Shown here: positions 41,844 through 51,788 of the stretch, in pieces | Numbering within the stretch: the first letter of the stretch is position 1 | How the letters are laid out: the number at the start of each line of letters is the position of its first letter | Source of the DNA: Saccharibacillus kuerlensis DSM 22868 | GTDB taxonomy: Bacteria > Bacillota > Bacilli > Paenibacillales > Paenibacillaceae | Length of the DNA stretch: 64,000 bases | Reading direction: 5' to 3' | Assembly: GCF_000378145.1 (NCBI RefSeq) | Contig: NZ_KB899279.1 | Location: 141,127-205,126 of the forward strand | Position numbers and translations under genes: made by a program | Notes under the pieces: generated by a model | What the model saw: the letters and a program-made list of their open reading frames with translations, nothing else | Database searches by the model: none | What the model was told of the DNA's origin: nothing

Positions 41844-42788
41844 ATGATGAAAGCCGCTGTCATACGCAAATATGGAGGTCCGGATGTATTTCGGATCGAA
41901 GAAGTCGAAGAACCCCGTCCGTCCGCAGGCGAGATCAAAATACGCCTGCAGGCAACATCTATAAATCCGATCGATTATAAAGTACGCAAAGGATACCTAT
42001 TCTTTCTATCCGGATTTCGATTCCCCAAAATTCTATGTTCGGATTTCTCCGGAACCGTAGAAGAATGTGGAGCCGGCGTAACCGACTTCTCCCCCGGCGA
42101 CGAAGTCTACGGATTTACGAACGGAGCCGCCAAGGGAGGCGGACTTGCGGAAGTGCTCTGCTGCAAAGCCTCGCTCGCCTCCAAGAAACCGGCTTCGCTG
42201 AACTTCGAAGAAGCTGCCGCTGTTCCGCTCGCCGCATCTACCGCTTACCAAGCGCTGACGCATGTGGGCGGATTGAAATCCGGCATGCGTGTACTTGTGA
42301 CGGGTGCGACCGGCGGCGTCGGTCATTATGCCGTACAGTTGGCCTCTATCGCCGGTGCTCATGTGACGGGCGTCTGCCGCTCTTCCGGCGAAGCGACAGC
42401 CAAGTCGCTCGGCTGCGACGAAGTCATTGCTTACGACCGTGAAGACTTCCGCCGCAGCGGTCAGCATTTCGACTTGATCTTTGATGCGGCAGGCAAATAC
42501 GGATTCGGAGACTGCCGCAGCCTGCTGACTGAACAGGGGACGTACGTAACGACCATACCCGGCCCTGCTTCTATGCTCCGACAAATTCTATCCGGCTCTA
42601 AAGGCCGAAAAGCACGTTTCATCGTCGCTAATTCCAACGATGAAGACCTGAGCCTGCTGCGCCAATGGTGCGAAGATGGACAGCTGAAGCCGATGATTGA
42701 AGCCGTATTCTCACTGGAAGAGACCCGACAGGCTTATGAGCTTGCCGAGTCGGGTAAGATCCGCGGGAAGGTGGTCATTCGGACATAG
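41844..42788 (+). CDS. NAD(P)-dependent MDR-family oxidoreductase (quinone-reductase-like)
   Basis: 314 aa zinc-independent medium-chain reductase. The N-terminal GroES-like domain includes IRKYGGPDVFRIEEV and INPIDYKVRKG, with FSGTVEECGAGV. The Rossmann nucleotide site is VLVTGATGGVGHYAVQLA (~150-167). No structural or catalytic zinc cysteines are present. Relatives reduce quinones or enones with NADPH. Two ATGs in tandem (41844, 41847) follow GAGGCGAAG. It is monocistronic, convergent with the protease gene. Confidence 0.85.
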   Translation: MMKAAVIRKYGGPDVFRIEEVEEPRPSAGEIKIRLQATSINPIDYKVRKGYLFFLSGFRFPKILCSDFSGTVEECGAGVTDFSPGDEVYGFTNGAAKGGGLAEVLCCKASLASKKPASLNFEEAAAVPLAASTAYQALTHVGGLKSGMRVLVTGATGGVGHYAVQLASIAGAHVTGVCRSSGEATAKSLGCDEVIAYDREDFRRSGQHFDLIFDAAGKYGFGDCRSLLTEQGTYVTTIPGPASMLRQILSGSKGRKARFIVANSNDEDLSLLRQWCEDGQLKPMIEAVFSLEETRQAYELAESGKIRGKVVIRT

Positions 42789-42842
42789 ACATTGACAAGC
42801 GAATGAAAATCGGAGTCGGACAAGGCGCTTTTTGTCCAACAC

Positions 42843-42880
42843 AAAAACCGCCTTCACGGCCCTAAGGACCGAGAAGGCGG
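42843..42880 (-). terminator. Terminator of the subtilase gene
   Basis: On the minus strand CCGCCTTC pairs with GAAGGCGG (inner CGG/CCG, CC/GG) and runs into TTTTTG. No T run on the plus strand. Confidence 0.82.
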
Positions 42881-42975
42881 TTCGGATGAAGCCTAGTACA
42901 TGAAGCATAAAGCGTGAAGTGTAAGACATGGAGCATCAAGCATGAATGCCAAGACTTCCTTACAGAAATAGTCGA

Positions 42976-45900
42976 TTATTTCTTCGGAGTACTCGGCAGC
43001 AGTGTTACTGGTACGATGAACGTCTCGTTGATTCTGGAGTTCTTCTTGTAAGAAGCGGTAACCGTCAGATTGACAACTGTTGGCTCTTTCGGCAGTCCAC
43101 GCAGAGCACCCCTGCTGTTGATCAGATTCGGGTGGTCGCTATCTGTGACTTGGAACTTGACTTCGCTAGTCGAAGTTAGCTTCAGCACGTTAGGACCGAT
43201 TCGAGTCGTATTGACGACTGCGGCTTCTTTGTCGAATGCCGCGATCGCTTCTTCAACCAGCAGGATTCGGCGTTCCGCGATACGGTAACTGGAATACGCG
43301 ATATACTGGATCGGATTTCCATACTGATCGTTGGCAACCTGGCCGCTAGGCGTCAGTTGAACTGCCATGATCTCAAGCTGGTAGGTGCCTTCCGGCAGTT
43401 TGCCCAGCTTCATCGTTTTTTCATCGAGATAAGTGTCTCCGATCTTGTCGAACGTATAACGTCCCGGTTCCAGCAGACGCATGTTGCCTTGAGCGTCTTC
43501 ATCGACAATTTGGCCAAGCAGGCCGATGTACTTGTCGTCGACACCGTATGCGGCAATCTGGATATAATTCACGTTATCTGCCGTCAAGGTGAAGGATACA
43601 TCTGTTGTATCGCGCTGACCATCGCCATCAGGCGTAATAATGCGTTCTGTCAGCTCGATGTCCTGCAGACCGAAGCCATTGTCCGGACGTTCGTCACCAA
43701 CATGCACCACGAACGGCAGGTGCAGGTCCGGCGATCCGGCGGACTGAAGCAGAACTTCACCTTCATACACGCCTTTGACTGCATTGGACGAAGGGGCAAT
43801 TTCCAGTGCAAACGATGTCGGCGCTCCTGCGGATGCACTTACCGTGCTGCCCGCTCCAAGACCGGTCAAACGGGCCGAGATGTCACTTGTATCCGGTGTA
43901 GCGATCGGATTGGCAGGGTCAGAAGTCACGCTGTTATGCCAAACGACACTCGCCGTATACGAAACCGGCGCTCCCGATACGCTCTTCAACTGCAGTTCGC
44001 GGCTGCGTGCTTCTCCGCCTGCGCTTACGACACCGAACGATGTCGAGGAAGCGTAGTTTGTAACCGGAACCTCAATCAGATCGGTATTAAGAATACGGAC
44101 TTCTTCAACAGCCTGCAGCAGTGCAGGTGCATTCAGCGCGTCCGCCACATAAGCGCGGCCGGCGCCCTGCGAGTACACATCGTACGGCGTGCCTTGTTCA
44201 TTGACCAGAGTGTCTGCCGTATTGGCCAGTGCAGCCCGGACATCGTAAGGTGTCCATTCCGGATACTTCTGCTTCAGCAGCAGTGCGAGACCCGCAATAT
44301 GTGGAGCCGCCATACTTGTGCCGCTCGAGCGGGAATAAGCTTCGTCATAAGTGACGCCTTCAATGAACTTGCCGTATTCCGGATAAGTCGACAGCAGATT
44401 GACACCCGGAGCCACTACATCCGGCTTAATGCTCAGATTCTCGTCGCTGTTAGGTCCGCGCGAGCTGAAACCTGCCATACGGTCACCAGCTACAATCTGG
44501 TTCGGATAGTCGGTACCGAATGTGATTGCAAACTCCGGCGTTTCCAGTTCCAATACCTGTCTGGCCAACTTGCGGCCTTCCGTACCGCTCATATCGAAGT
44601 ACGGAACATAATCGAAGCTGTCACCGAGGAAGGCTAGCGAGCCGACCGGCGCGTCGCGTCCCGGAATCGATTCGGACAGATCCGCTTCGTTCGGGTTGCC
44701 CGGTTGAGTGTTGCCGTTGAAGATCACGATCGCTTTGGCACCGTGTGCCTCAGCACCGCGAACTTTTGCGTCAAATGTCAGACTACCGCGGGAAACGACT
44801 ACAACCTTGCCCGTGACGTCAATGCCTTGGGCAGCCAGCTTGTCGTAATCCGCATCACTTCCAAGATTCGCATAAACGGCATCGTTCGGCTCTGTACCGA
44901 GCAGCTCGGCGAAGTTCTCCTGCCCTGTTCTCCAAGCCAAAATGTCGGTCGTATATGGACCATAGTCTCCATATACCGCCTGCGATACCGTATCGGCTGC
45001 AGCAGTCTCCGACTGAGATGCCGCCGCTTCTTCCGCAGCAGGTTCTTCCGCGGCAGGTTCTTCCGCAGCAGGTTCTTCAGAAGACTGTTCGGCAGCAGAT
45101 TCTTCTGCTGCGTTCTCATCCGCAGCCGGAGCTTCAGGCTGAACCGCTTCGTCCGATAGAGCCGGAGTCTCTTCCGGTGTCTCTTCCACCGGCGGTGCTT
45201 CGACAGCTTCATTGCCTACGGAAGCTGAGAATGTGCCCATATAATGATTGCTTTCGCTTGTTACCGCACCGACCGAAATGGCCAGCTGCGAGGATGCCGG
45301 GGAACCCATAGAATAGTAATAATTCCCGTTGTTGGCTTCATTCCCGTTGGCGATGACCGCTGTAACACCGGACAGAACGGCATTATTGACTGCCACCGAG
45401 TCTGGTGAATTTGCATCCTTGTTCGATGCCGAGCCAAGCGACAGATTGATTACGTCCATGCCGTCTTTGACTGCACGCTCGATACCGTCGATAACCTGTG
45501 CGGAAGAACCCGAAGCTCGTCCTGTCTGCAGGTTGCGTCCGAGTACTTTGTACGCGTACAGATCTGCTTCGTACGCCACGCCTTTTTGGACCAATTCGGA
45601 AGTCGGGTTGGTTCCGCGTCCGACGATTGTACCGGCTACATGCGTACCATGGCTGGTGCCGGCATAAGTCGTTCCGTTGATCACGATCGGCGGCTCTTCA
45701 TAAGGATCGTTATCCTGCGAGAAGGAGTCGTATCCGCCTTTATAAGCGTCCTTCAGATCCGGGTGTAGGTAATCGACGCCGGTATCGATAACGCCGACTT
45801 TCAAGCCTTTTCCAGTGAAACCTTCTGCCCAAGCTTTGTCGACACCCATCTGCTTCAGCGGCTGGATCTCGAAATTCGCTTCAGTCGAAGAATTGTTCTC

Positions 45901-46455
45901 ATTGATCGGAATTTCATAATAAGTCTGGTTCTCATCAATGGAAATAACGCTCGGAATCGAGGCTAGCTTCGTCAGATCCTTCGCCGATACTGTCACTTCA
46001 AATCCGTTTAGGACCGTATCGTACTGATAGTTGACATCCAGGTTGATCCCCAGCGCTGCGGCCTGGTTAAGGAAAGAGGACTGTTCGCTGTCGACCAACT
46101 GCTGTGCCGAGGCAGCCGAGAAGCTTCTCAGTCCCGCCTCTTCTGCCGAAGATTCTGCGGCAGCTACAGGTTCCCGGCTGAGCTGTATAATTGCCCGCAC
46201 TTTATGTAAAGATTCGGTGTTTAGCTTGGGTGAGATAATGGAAGCGGGATCACGGGTTTGAACAGCAAAAGCACTCATGGTTCCTTCTGTGGACGCGCCG
46301 TTCAAAGATTCTTCGGACAGCTGATAAGGTGCCAGCTCGCTCGGCGATTTGGTCGACTGGGCGGAGGCCATGCCCGGAAGCGCCGTTCCCAACGCCAACG
46401 CTAGACTAAGCGATACGCCGGATAATTTACGGAACAGATGCTGCTCTCTTTTCAA
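42976..46455 (-). CDS. Secreted subtilisin-family protease, Vpr-like
   Basis: About 1159 aa. The signal peptide ends near MASAQS. After an I9 propeptide (~100-190) comes the S8 domain with Asp in GVIDTGVDYLHPD (~222), His in GTSHGTHVAGT (~267) and Ser in RSSGTSMAAPHIAGL (~711). A PA domain is inserted between His and Ser, and beta-rich C-terminal domains follow. Just before the PA region lies an unusual acidic Ala/Glu/Pro segment with EEPAA repeats (~410-475). The best start is the TTG at 46455: GAGGGG lies 9 nt upstream and a clean signal peptide follows. Longer frames back to 46596 have no site. It likely degrades extracellular protein. Confidence 0.9.
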   Translation of the reverse strand: MKREQHLFRKLSGVSLSLALALGTALPGMASAQSTKSPSELAPYQLSEESLNGASTEGTMSAFAVQTRDPASIISPKLNTESLHKVRAIIQLSREPVAAAESSAEEAGLRSFSAASAQQLVDSEQSSFLNQAAALGINLDVNYQYDTVLNGFEVTVSAKDLTKLASIPSVISIDENQTYYEIPINENNSSTEANFEIQPLKQMGVDKAWAEGFTGKGLKVGVIDTGVDYLHPDLKDAYKGGYDSFSQDNDPYEEPPIVINGTTYAGTSHGTHVAGTIVGRGTNPTSELVQKGVAYEADLYAYKVLGRNLQTGRASGSSAQVIDGIERAVKDGMDVINLSLGSASNKDANSPDSVAVNNAVLSGVTAVIANGNEANNGNYYYSMGSPASSQLAISVGAVTSESNHYMGTFSASVGNEAVEAPPVEETPEETPALSDEAVQPEAPAADENAAEESAAEQSSEEPAAEEPAAEEPAAEEAAASQSETAAADTVSQAVYGDYGPYTTDILAWRTGQENFAELLGTEPNDAVYANLGSDADYDKLAAQGIDVTGKVVVVSRGSLTFDAKVRGAEAHGAKAIVIFNGNTQPGNPNEADLSESIPGRDAPVGSLAFLGDSFDYVPYFDMSGTEGRKLARQVLELETPEFAITFGTDYPNQIVAGDRMAGFSSRGPNSDENLSIKPDVVAPGVNLLSTYPEYGKFIEGVTYDEAYSRSSGTSMAAPHIAGLALLLKQKYPEWTPYDVRAALANTADTLVNEQGTPYDVYSQGAGRAYVADALNAPALLQAVEEVRILNTDLIEVPVTNYASSTSFGVVSAGGEARSRELQLKSVSGAPVSYTASVVWHNSVTSDPANPIATPDTSDISARLTGLGAGSTVSASAGAPTSFALEIAPSSNAVKGVYEGEVLLQSAGSPDLHLPFVVHVGDERPDNGFGLQDIELTERIITPDGDGQRDTTDVSFTLTADNVNYIQIAAYGVDDKYIGLLGQIVDEDAQGNMRLLEPGRYTFDKIGDTYLDEKTMKLGKLPEGTYQLEIMAVQLTPSGQVANDQYGNPIQYIAYSSYRIAERRILLVEEAIAAFDKEAAVVNTTRIGPNVLKLTSTSEVKFQVTDSDHPNLINSRGALRGLPKEPTVVNLTVTASYKKNSRINETFIVPVTLLPSTPKK

Positions 46456-46960
46456 ATGCAACTTCCCCTCTCTAATGGTTGAAATGTGAACAGGAATGTC
46501 CATCGCCAACACGGTTTTGTCAGGTAACTTCACAGAGAAACAAAAAACCGCTTCAAATACTGGCCTCCCTTCGTTTATTGTCAAAAAGCTTGCCACCTAT
46601 GTTAACACCACTGTAAAAATTTGACCACTTGTAAATTTTTCGAAACAAGTGTTTCATTATTTAAAGAAGATGAAAATTGTCGAAATTTAACCTCCCTTCT
46701 TGCTTCTTTCCTGTAAAACTTTTCAGCATAAGCAAGCAAAAGTCTTAACAGTGTTATAGGTTTGTAAGGTCTGTATGATTAAGACTGATTCTTTAGTTCG
46801 ATAAAGCCAACCTGCTTTTAAGAACAAGGACTTAATTTTTCGACAAAGTGCAGCCTATCGAAACAATGCTCAAGATCGTCCTTGAAAACATTTTAAACAG
46901 CACTTTGAAGAGCCGATTCAAGACGCTTTAAAGGCACTTTTAAGGCACTTTCAACAGCAC
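46456..46960. other. Long upstream region of the protease gene
   Basis: No gene supported. AT-rich at 46600-46700; near 46905-46955 short direct repeats of GCACTTT (AGCACTTTGAAG, GGCACTTTTAA, GGCACTTTCAA) occur. Confidence 0.5.
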
Positions 46961-46990
46961 AAAAAGACCCCACCTTGATGGCCGGGGTCT
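46961..46990 (-). terminator. Terminator of the SLH-protein gene
   Basis: On the minus strand AGACCCC pairs with GGGGTCT and is followed by TTTTTG. Confidence 0.85.
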
Positions 46991-47033
46991 CAAACATATG
47001 GATAAACGAGATCATTCAAGCATCAGAATCGAA

Positions 47034-49331
47034 TTACCATGAATTCCAGTTCATGAAGGTATCCGTCTTGCCCTGCAGTTCAGACAGCTGAAGCAGAACA
47101 ACAGCTGCATCGGCTTTGGTGACAACTTGTTCCGGCAGGAAGCTGCCGTTGATAGGAGGAAGAAGTCCCAGCTTGATCGCCAGCACAGCATCACCTTTAT
47201 TCACGATGGACTCAGCGTCAGCAATACCCGGCAGCTCGACAGTCGAATTGTAGTAAGAGGCCAGCTTGTCGTATTTCAGCACGCCCATTAACAGCTGGGC
47301 CAGCTCGTCGCGAGTCAGTTCCGCTTCCGGCCTGAAGTTCGACGACTGGTCCGGCTTCAGCCAACCTTGGCTGACCAGGAAGCCGATCGCCGATTGATCG
47401 GGACTATCCGCTTCTACATCTTTGAACAAGGACATGCCCGCATAGGAATTATAGGATACGTAATCCGGCTGCATAGCACGCGCCAACATATCGGCCCATT
47501 GAGCACGTGTCAGTCGGGCATCCGGATTGATATTGCCCGCTTCGTCAGGAATCAGTACACCATGGTCTACCATTTTTTCGAGTGCTGCCTCGTTCTTGTG
47601 TCCGGCGATATCCGATGCGGCGGTAGATGGACGCTGCTCTATGCCAAAGCCGTACAGCGTCTTCCATTTGCCATCGGAAGCATCCAGAATGTTGAAGTTT
47701 CCGAGCTGTCCGCCCGCTTTGAGCATTGGAACGTACGTCAGCTTCATTACGGAATCGACCTCGCCGGAAGGCCCGGAAGAACGGTCAAATCGGCTGTAAT
47801 ACAGCTGCAGCTCTGCCTCATCCAGAAACTTTTCTTTGGCATCGGCTGCGGAGATCTTGACCGTATCCGCGGACGGGAACGTTCCTTTCATCCCGGAGGA
47901 TGGTGCAGTAAAGTAGTATTCTTTCAGCGTTCCCGCCTTGTCGATCGTTACGCTAGCCGTATCGCCTGCAACCGGAATACCGGATTCATAACGTTGGAAG
48001 GTGTAATTCAGAACCCAGTCACCGCTCTTCGGTACCGAGATCATCCGCCATTCTCCAGCGTTTGGCAGCAGTTTGCTCGCCCAAGCGGCTGCCTGCGATT
48101 GATTCGCTGCAGTCGGCTGTACATCTCCGTTATTCGACACATTTTGCTCGTAAGAGTAGTAATTGTACAGTTGGCCCGTTTCCGCATTCAACTGCGCATT
48201 GATATTCCCCGAGCTTCCTTTGGTCATCCGGTTCAGATCGAGCATCCAGACTTTCGTGTTCTTCTTCGGGTAATCCTGCGTATGGGTCTGCTGTCCGGTC
48301 AGCTTGTATCCGGCCGGGATTAAGCCCAGCTTCTCAAGCTGGCGCTGTGCAGCTTCTTCCGTCTTGAGCGGAGTCGGCACAAACGCGCTTCCGTTCTTGA
48401 GCGCTTCTCCTTCGGCACCGATAGCGGATGCATAGGCAAGGCCGGTAGTTGGATCCAGCTTCTGTCCGGTAGAGGCATCGATCGGAACTGTCGAAGCGGC
48501 ATGCGGCACATAGCCCAGATAGTAACGGGAGGCGCTTCCTCCCCATCCGTTAACAGGAACATAAGAAAGCTCCATGTCGAAATCCGACTCGAACGATTGC
48601 TGTGCTTCGGCCTCCGAAACCTTCGGGGTTGCAGACGGATAAGACAGGTTATTCATGCTTCGACTGAAACCTGTGATCGAGCCGCTTGCGCCAATGGACA
48701 CAAAGGCGGTCTCGCTCTGTGACGGTACACCGTTCACTTTGATCCGGAACGAGAAGGAGTAGCTGGAGCTGCCGAACAGAGGGGTCAGAGTACGGCCTCC
48801 TCCGTATCCGGCGGGTGCCGGGGAAGTCAGGTCTTCTGCCACAAAATCGGAAGCTTTTTTGTCCGGCATAGCACGACGCAGGAATGATTCGGCCTGCTCG
48901 GATGCCTGTTCGCGCGTTACTTTTGCCTCATTCTCTCCGGAAACCGGAAGATAAGCATCCAGCACGTTTCCGTTTACAGCGTCAACTGATACCGAAGCGG
49001 TGCCATTATCGCGGCTTGAGAGCGTATATGTAATTCTCCACGTTTTGCTGGCATTGCTCTCATTGTAATAGGCGCTGTAATCGACCGATGTTACCTTGGC
49101 GGGTGTCAATTCCGGGAACAGCTTCTGAGCGGTCGAAGCAGCGGCAACGGACGAGATTTTGGCTCCTTCCGGGATCGCGTTGGTCAGCGCCGATGCTGTA
49201 AAGTTTGTCGTCTCGCCGCTTTCCGCAGCGGATGCCTGCCCTGTCCATACAGGCGAGCACAGCATGGCTGCTGCCAGCACGGCTGCTGCCGTTCTTCGGG
49301 GAGCAGGGAATTCAAGTTTGATCCTTTTCAT
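47034..49331 (-). CDS. S-layer-homology protein with YcdB/PepSY-like repeats
   Basis: 765 aa secreted protein. The signal peptide ends near GQASAAES. Residues ~45-540 hold repeated PepSY/YcdB-type units (WRITYTLSSRDNGTASVSVDAVNGNVLDAY is one unit; similar units recur near 210, 370 and 440). Three SLH-like modules follow (~575-765; LTRAQWADMLARAM, LTRDELAQLLMGVL, VTKADAAVVLLQL) that would anchor it to wall pyruvylated polymers. YcdB-like proteins may inhibit or chaperone extracellular proteases, and a large secreted protease is the neighbour on the same strand. That link is inference. AGAGGAG precedes the ATG. Confidence 0.85.
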   Translation of the reverse strand: MKRIKLEFPAPRRTAAAVLAAAMLCSPVWTGQASAAESGETTNFTASALTNAIPEGAKISSVAAASTAQKLFPELTPAKVTSVDYSAYYNESNASKTWRITYTLSSRDNGTASVSVDAVNGNVLDAYLPVSGENEAKVTREQASEQAESFLRRAMPDKKASDFVAEDLTSPAPAGYGGGRTLTPLFGSSSYSFSFRIKVNGVPSQSETAFVSIGASGSITGFSRSMNNLSYPSATPKVSEAEAQQSFESDFDMELSYVPVNGWGGSASRYYLGYVPHAASTVPIDASTGQKLDPTTGLAYASAIGAEGEALKNGSAFVPTPLKTEEAAQRQLEKLGLIPAGYKLTGQQTHTQDYPKKNTKVWMLDLNRMTKGSSGNINAQLNAETGQLYNYYSYEQNVSNNGDVQPTAANQSQAAAWASKLLPNAGEWRMISVPKSGDWVLNYTFQRYESGIPVAGDTASVTIDKAGTLKEYYFTAPSSGMKGTFPSADTVKISAADAKEKFLDEAELQLYYSRFDRSSGPSGEVDSVMKLTYVPMLKAGGQLGNFNILDASDGKWKTLYGFGIEQRPSTAASDIAGHKNEAALEKMVDHGVLIPDEAGNINPDARLTRAQWADMLARAMQPDYVSYNSYAGMSLFKDVEADSPDQSAIGFLVSQGWLKPDQSSNFRPEAELTRDELAQLLMGVLKYDKLASYYNSTVELPGIADAESIVNKGDAVLAIKLGLLPPINGSFLPEQVVTKADAAVVLLQLSELQGKTDTFMNWNSW

Positions 49332-49655
49332 CGTTCATTCTCCTCTCGTTTGATCGTTCAATATGCGTGCAGTGACGGTTTGATTCATCCGATGACCGTT
49401 TGACCGGCCTGCCATCATCTTATCACCGGACCCCCAAAGAAAAGTAACGCTCAGGATACGAAAAAATGACAAAGCGAGCGTTTGCAGGGTTCACTTTTAA
49501 AACGAGTACAATGAAGGAAATGTTACCGTTAAATTCAAAAAAAACATAAAAAAAACCCGCCTTACGGCGAGCTTGAATTAGAATGCCTTCATTTGCTGCA
49601 AATCTTGTTCTTTCCCTTTAACTATGTACCTCTGCTTCAACTACGTGCTTCTGCT
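49332..49655. other. Spacer between SLH gene and AIM24 gene
   Basis: Contains the promoter region of the SLH gene, the terminator at 49549-49572, and 19-bp repeats running into the AIM24 stop codon. Confidence 0.5.
49549..49572 (-). terminator. Terminator of the AIM24 gene
   Basis: On the minus strand CGCC pairs with GGCG (GCTCGCCGTAAGGCGGG), then T8. Confidence 0.8.
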
Positions 49656-49672
49656 TTAACTGCGTCCCCCCG
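49616..49672. repeat. 19-bp tandem repeat, 3 copies, overlapping a stop codon
   Basis: Copies at 49616, 49635 and 49654 start CTTYAACTA/GYGT and end in CTCTG or similar. The last includes the stop and final codons of the AIM24 gene. Confidence 0.8.
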
Positions 49673-50339
49673 GGATATAAGGCCGAATCCATTCGCCGAA
49701 CGATTTCGGACTGCGGGTCTGAATCAGCACAACGCCTTCTCCCCGGAAACGGCAGACAAGCCCTTCTCCGCTTGTAAAGCTGGACACCCAGCCTTTGGAC
49801 GCTTTTTCGATCTCATAGTGCATATAATCCGGCCAGGCGACGAGATGACCATTGTCCACTACGACTTCCTGCCCTGCTTCCAGATTGATTGCATGAATCC
49901 CTCCGTAGGATGACAGAAATACCGTACCGCGCCCACTGATTTCGACAATAAAGAACCCTTCTCCCGACATCAGACCGCGGCCCAGATTCTGCATCTTCGT
50001 GTTCACTTGAATCCCTGAAGTCCCTGCAAGAAATCCGTCTTTTTGCACAAGCAGACTGTACGAACCGTCCAATTCGACCGCTTCAATCGCACCCGGACTG
50101 GAAGGAGCAAGCGTCGCTTCTCCATATCGTCCAACCGACAGCAGCTCCTGGAAAAAGAACGATTCGCCGCTGAGCATCCGACCCAGCCCTCGCATAATGC
50201 CGCCCTCTGTCGTACCGCGCAGCTCAATGTTCGGCGACATGGACACCATCGCGCCCGATTCGGCTTTGATGCTCTCGCCATTTTCAAGCTGAACTTGAAG
50301 CAGCGGAAATGCTCCCGGATACAAAATTTGATATTGCAT
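49656..50339 (-). CDS. AIM24 / TIGR00266 family protein
   Basis: 227 aa beta-helical protein. Family-typical stretches are QLENGESIKAESGAMVSMSPNIEL, GSGESFF-like LSGESFFFQ, and LMSGEGFFIVEISGRGTVFL. The C-terminal GEGLVCRFRGEGVVLIQTRS is diagnostic. Members occur across bacteria and in mitochondria; the molecular role is unsettled. No signal peptide. GAGGGG precedes the ATG at 50339. It is monocistronic with its own terminator. Confidence 0.9.
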   Translation of the reverse strand: MQYQILYPGAFPLLQVQLENGESIKAESGAMVSMSPNIELRGTTEGGIMRGLGRMLSGESFFFQELLSVGRYGEATLAPSSPGAIEAVELDGSYSLLVQKDGFLAGTSGIQVNTKMQNLGRGLMSGEGFFIVEISGRGTVFLSSYGGIHAINLEAGQEVVVDNGHLVAWPDYMHYEIEKASKGWVSSFTSGEGLVCRFRGEGVVLIQTRSPKSFGEWIRPYIPGGRS

Positions 50340-50497
50340 GCTCTGATCGCCCCTCTTTTCTTCATACTCTTCCTTATAATCTTCTGTATTGTCTTCTTCA
50401 TAGTAATGAGATTTTATCCGCTGCGCAATGCGGATGTCAGCTGTGATATAATCAGATGCAGCAAGATTTCATACTTTCAATCAAGGGGGCAACATCC

Positions 50498-51211
50498 ATG
50501 TACAGAAACGGGAGAGCCGGACGCAGTGTGACGCTGGCCGCGCTCCTGATGCTGACGCTGATTCTGCTCGCCGCCTGCGGCTCCAAAACTCCGCAGCAGA
50601 GCGAGACGGCGACGGAAACAAAGACACAGACCGGGAATACCGGAACGCAGGCAGCAGGCGAGACACCTGCAGGCAGCAAAGACAATCCGATCGTAACAAT
50701 CGAAATGGACAACGGAGGCATCATCAAGTTGGAACTGTATCCAGAGATCGCTCCTAATACGGTCAACAACTTTATCTCTCTGGTCAAGTCGGGATTCTAC
50801 GACGGGCTGACCTTCCACCGTATCGTCCCGGGCTTCGTCATTCAGGGCGGCGACCCGAACGCTGATGGCAGCGGCGGACCGGATTACGCGATCAAGGGTG
50901 AGTTTACCTCCAACGGCTTCAACAATACGCTCAAACACACTACCGGCGTACTGTCGATGGCCCGGACAGGCGCTCCGGATTCCGCCGGCTCGCAGTTCTT
51001 CATTATGCTGGCCGATCAGCCGAGTCTTGATCAACAGTATGCCGCTTTTGGCAAAGTTGCTGATACAGCCAGCATGGACGTGGTGAATGCGATCGCCGCT
51101 CTGCCGACGGATGGCAAAGAAAAGCCAGTATCTCCCGAAGGCGCAACGATGAAAAAGGTTACGGTCGATACTCTGGGCAAAGAGTATCCGGAACCGGAGA
51201 AAATTCAATAA
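50498..51211 (+). CDS. Peptidyl-prolyl isomerase (cyclophilin) lipoprotein
   Basis: 237 aa. The type II signal ends in LLAAC (Cys ~27), followed by a Thr/Glu/Gly linker (~30-60) and a cyclophilin domain (~63-235). Active-site segments are [17 protein letters not shown] and [21 protein letters not shown]. It would catalyse proline isomerisation of exported proteins at the outer face of the membrane. AGGGGG lies about 9 nt before the ATG at 50498; the frame from 50456 lacks a site. The next gene overlaps its stop (TAATG), so they are coupled. Confidence 0.93.
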   Translation: MYRNGRAGRSVTLAALLMLTLILLAACGSKTPQQSETATETKTQTGNTGTQAAGETPAGSKDNPIVTIEMDNGGIIKLELYPEIAPNTVNNFISLVKSGFYDGLTFHRIVPGFVIQGGDPNADGSGGPDYAIKGEFTSNGFNNTLKHTTGVLSMARTGAPDSAGSQFFIMLADQPSLDQQYAAFGKVADTASMDVVNAIAALPTDGKEKPVSPEGATMKKVTVDTLGKEYPEPEKIQ

Positions 51212-51474
51212 TGGAAGCCTTTGAATGCCGTCCCGACTGCGGCGCATGCTGCACGGCAGTCTCGATCGCTTCGCCCATTCCGGGCATGCCGAACGGCAAG
51301 CCTGCGGGGGTACCGTGCGTACAGCTCAACGAACGCAAGCGCTGCAAGCTGTTCGGAAGCCCCGAGCGACCGAGCGTATGCGGAGGCCTGCCTCCTTCGC
51401 TTGAAATGTGCGGCTCTTCCGCCGAGGAAGCTTTCGCCTACCTCGAATGGCTGGAACGCGAGACAACACCTTGA
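51211..51474 (+). CDS. YkgJ-type cysteine-cluster protein
   Basis: 87 aa. Contains [37 protein letters not shown] and EMCGSS, the cysteine pattern of small YkgJ-like putative zinc/iron-binding proteins best known from proteobacteria. The function is unknown. The ATG overlaps the cyclophilin stop by one base (TAATG), with GGAGAAA upstream, indicating translational coupling. The strong match to a proteobacterial-style family could reflect transfer, though codon use is not obviously foreign. Confidence 0.82.
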   Translation: MEAFECRPDCGACCTAVSIASPIPGMPNGKPAGVPCVQLNERKRCKLFGSPERPSVCGGLPPSLEMCGSSAEEAFAYLEWLERETTP

Positions 51475-51788
51475 CTGAACTAGACAGCACCCCAACCGAA
51501 CAAGTCAAAGCGGCGGAACCGCCGGACGCTCAATACGCGCCCGGCGGTTTTTCGCATCCGGTGCTTTTCAAGCTTATGCTCTTCCAGAGTTATCTGCTCA
51601 CCCGATCCTTTTCTCACGTAGGCTCTTCTCGCTTGGGCTCTTCTCACTTAATAATACTGTTCATTCTAGTGGTATTCCGTTTCCTAGCAGTTACCCGTCG
51701 TGTGACCGGCCGCGCCAAATCGGTTATAGTTAACACATACATAGGACCTATCGGAGCCGGAAAGTCCATACCGGAAAGGAAGATCGCA
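51475..51788. other. Spacer with terminator and 15-bp repeats
   Basis: After the terminator, about 51612-51652 holds three approximate 15-bp units of CTCTTCTCRCTTRGG. No gene. Confidence 0.5.
51517..51553 (+). terminator. Terminator of the cyclophilin-YkgJ operon
   Basis: ACCGCCG pairs with CGGCGGT across 17 nt, then TTTTT. Confidence 0.8.
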
